Source of the DNA: Fervidibacter sinensis
Lineage (GTDB): Bacteria; Armatimonadota; Fervidibacteria; Fervidibacterales; Fervidibacteraceae
Assembly: GCA_032161045.1 (NCBI GenBank)
Contig: JAVHTH010000008.1
Reading direction: 5' to 3' (one strand)
Length of the DNA stretch: 64,000 bases
A program made the position numbers and the translations under genes. This document shows, piece by piece, positions 63,335 to 64,000 of the stretch. The notes beneath the pieces were generated by a model that did not search any database, was not told the DNA's origin, and saw only the letters and a program-made list of their open reading frames with translations. Within the stretch, counting starts at the first letter, position 1, and the number at the start of each line of letters is the position of its first letter.

Positions 63335-63373
63335 TTGACATCGCGAAAGGGATAACGCAATAGTATTGCGTTA
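63335..63373 (+). promoter_or_regulatory. Promoter overlapped by a perfect 21-bp palindrome (operator-like)
   Basis: TTGACA at 63335-63340 is followed after 17 bp by CAATAG (AATAGT at 18 bp). The palindrome TAACGCAATA-G-TATTGCGTTA (63353-63373) covers the -10 region, the place where a dimeric repressor would block transcription of the gene at 63437. Confidence 0.55.
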
Positions 63374-63436
63374 AAGAAAAACAAGGTCGCGCTTTTGTTG
63401 GAGGCGCAAGGAAAACACTAAACTTGAAAAGCGGTG

Positions 63437-64000
63437 ATGAAAATGGATGAACTTCTGCAAGCACTTGGTCTTTTGCTTTCTGGTGCAGCAATTTACGCGA
63501 TAGCCAGTCATACATCGGGGTGCGGGAAAACATCCACTTCGTTTGTCCAAGAGAAGATAATCGGATGGAACAAACGCGAAGTGCCGCCTTCACCAAAAGA
63601 ACTTGAGCAGTTTTGGAAAGACTCTATCCCAATCCTTCGTGCCTACGCAATCAACCCATTGGGCATTCACGCCCTAACAGGCAAAACCTTCAACATGGTC
63701 GCTTTGCGAGTTTACGATTTGCAAAAGTTTCTTTCAAACTGCCAAAAACTTGGCGTCCAAAAAGAAGCCCTTGAAACGCCGAAATACAGAGTAACCTCGG
63801 AAAGAATTGGGTGGATTTGCTTCTTGTTCCGTTATCCAGCACGCTATCGGATTGTTGGTCACCATTACAGTGAATTTCTGGACGCTGAACTTTTCGGCGA
63901 TTACGAAAACACGATTGTCCCACCGGGGAGCGTTGGGAAGGGAAAACGCGTCTACACTGCTACTTGGATTAGGTCGCCTCAAACGACCAAGTATGCTGTG
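63437..64000 (+). CDS. Unrecognised protein, 3' end outside the window
   Basis: ATG 63437 (AAAGCGGTG upstream; an alternative ATG lies at 63443) opens a frame without stops for 188 codons to the end of the window. The N-terminus has a hydrophobic stretch (LLQALGLLLSGAAIYAIA) followed by HTSGCGKTSTS, which only loosely resembles a P-loop. The rest is soluble-looking, with W, Y and F-rich segments (ELEQFWKDSIPILRAYAINP, RIGWICFLFRYPARYRIVGHHYSEFLDAELFGDYE). No family is recognised. Its position behind the tRNA-Leu fragment, iteron-like repeats and operator suggests it belongs to an integrated element. Confidence 0.6.
   Translation, partial: MKMDELLQALGLLLSGAAIYAIASHTSGCGKTSTSFVQEKIIGWNKREVPPSPKELEQFWKDSIPILRAYAINPLGIHALTGKTFNMVALRVYDLQKFLSNCQKLGVQKEALETPKYRVTSERIGWICFLFRYPARYRIVGHHYSEFLDAELFGDYENTIVPPGSVGKGKRVYTATWIRSPQTTKYAV

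Noticed and set aside
63376..63392. Possible group I intron or split tRNA explaining the missing 5' half of tRNA-Leu
   Set aside because: The anticodon loop is uninterrupted and no GGGCGGG 5' acceptor strand is found on the correct strand up to the end of the window; an attachment-site fragment is simpler.
63485..63540. Walker A (P-loop) in the unknown right-end protein
   Set aside because: HTSGCGKTS lacks the first glycine at the required distance; the resemblance is too weak.

Overview
The window looks like a chromosomal piece of an uncultured or little-studied bacterium of the Armatimonadota / Fervidibacterota type. This is an inference. It rests on three polytopic membrane proteins of the DUF6785/DUF6784 kind, a prepilin-like protein with the H-X9-DG style C-terminus, a Tat-exported Gfo/Idh/MocA oxidoreductase, a beta-mannosidase, and many short palindromic repeats scattered between genes. 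Codon and base use look fairly even. Only the extreme right end shows clear signs of an integrated element.

Layout. 1-4.2 kb: two DUF6785-like membrane proteins around a frameshifted prepilin-like gene. 4.3-13.9 kb: a DapA-family aldolase, rdgB, rfbB, a beta-propeller fragment, an SDR oxidoreductase, a GH2 beta-mannosidase, a RusA-like nuclease, proB and thiD. 14-23.7 kb, minus strand: an AddA/RecB-like helicase-nuclease, cysE, a glycosyltransferase-like gene and the sbcD-sbcC repair operon. 23.9-38 kb: the canonical secE-nusG-rplK-rplA-rplJ-rplL-rpoB-rpoC transcription/translation block, a strong terminator, then gyrB. 38-46.5 kb: a SorC-type regulator with an unusual N-terminal extension, a third DUF6785-like protein, an alpha-solenoid protein, an ECF sigma / anti-sigma / RseB-like cassette and the Tat-exported oxidoreductase.

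47-58.3 kb is the most unusual part. Two tandem paralogous genes of about 1000 codons encode secreted proteins with an HExxH plus EG(V/L)A gluzincin signature. Each reading frame contains, in frame, an internal Shine-Dalgarno, an ATG and a second signal peptide. A short minus-strand stub between them matches the C-terminus of a large minus-strand glycosidase-like gene that follows the second copy, so the ancestral unit (peptidase plus convergent glycosidase) was probably duplicated. A VapBC-like PIN toxin pair sits antisense inside the glycosidase gene, yet the glycosidase frame stays open all the way through it.

58.3-63 kb: ruvX, an FG-GAP-like exported protein broken by one TGA, hisH, a retropepsin-like protease with a DUF5678-like partner, a radical SAM protein with a helix-hairpin-helix, and tRNA-Glu. 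At 63,146 a 3' piece of tRNA-Leu(GAG), without its acceptor 5' strand or D arm, marks a probable attachment site. Beyond it lie two 21-bp iteron-like repeats, a promoter overlapped by a perfect palindrome, and an unrecognised gene that runs off the window.

Three features recur. (1) Adjacent genes are joined in frame with the downstream ribosome-binding site kept (rplJ-rplL and both gluzincin ORFs). (2) At least three families of short interspersed repeats are present. (3) A repeat built on GCTTGCACGC/GCGTGCAAGC lies directly upstream of proB, rpoC and ruvX.
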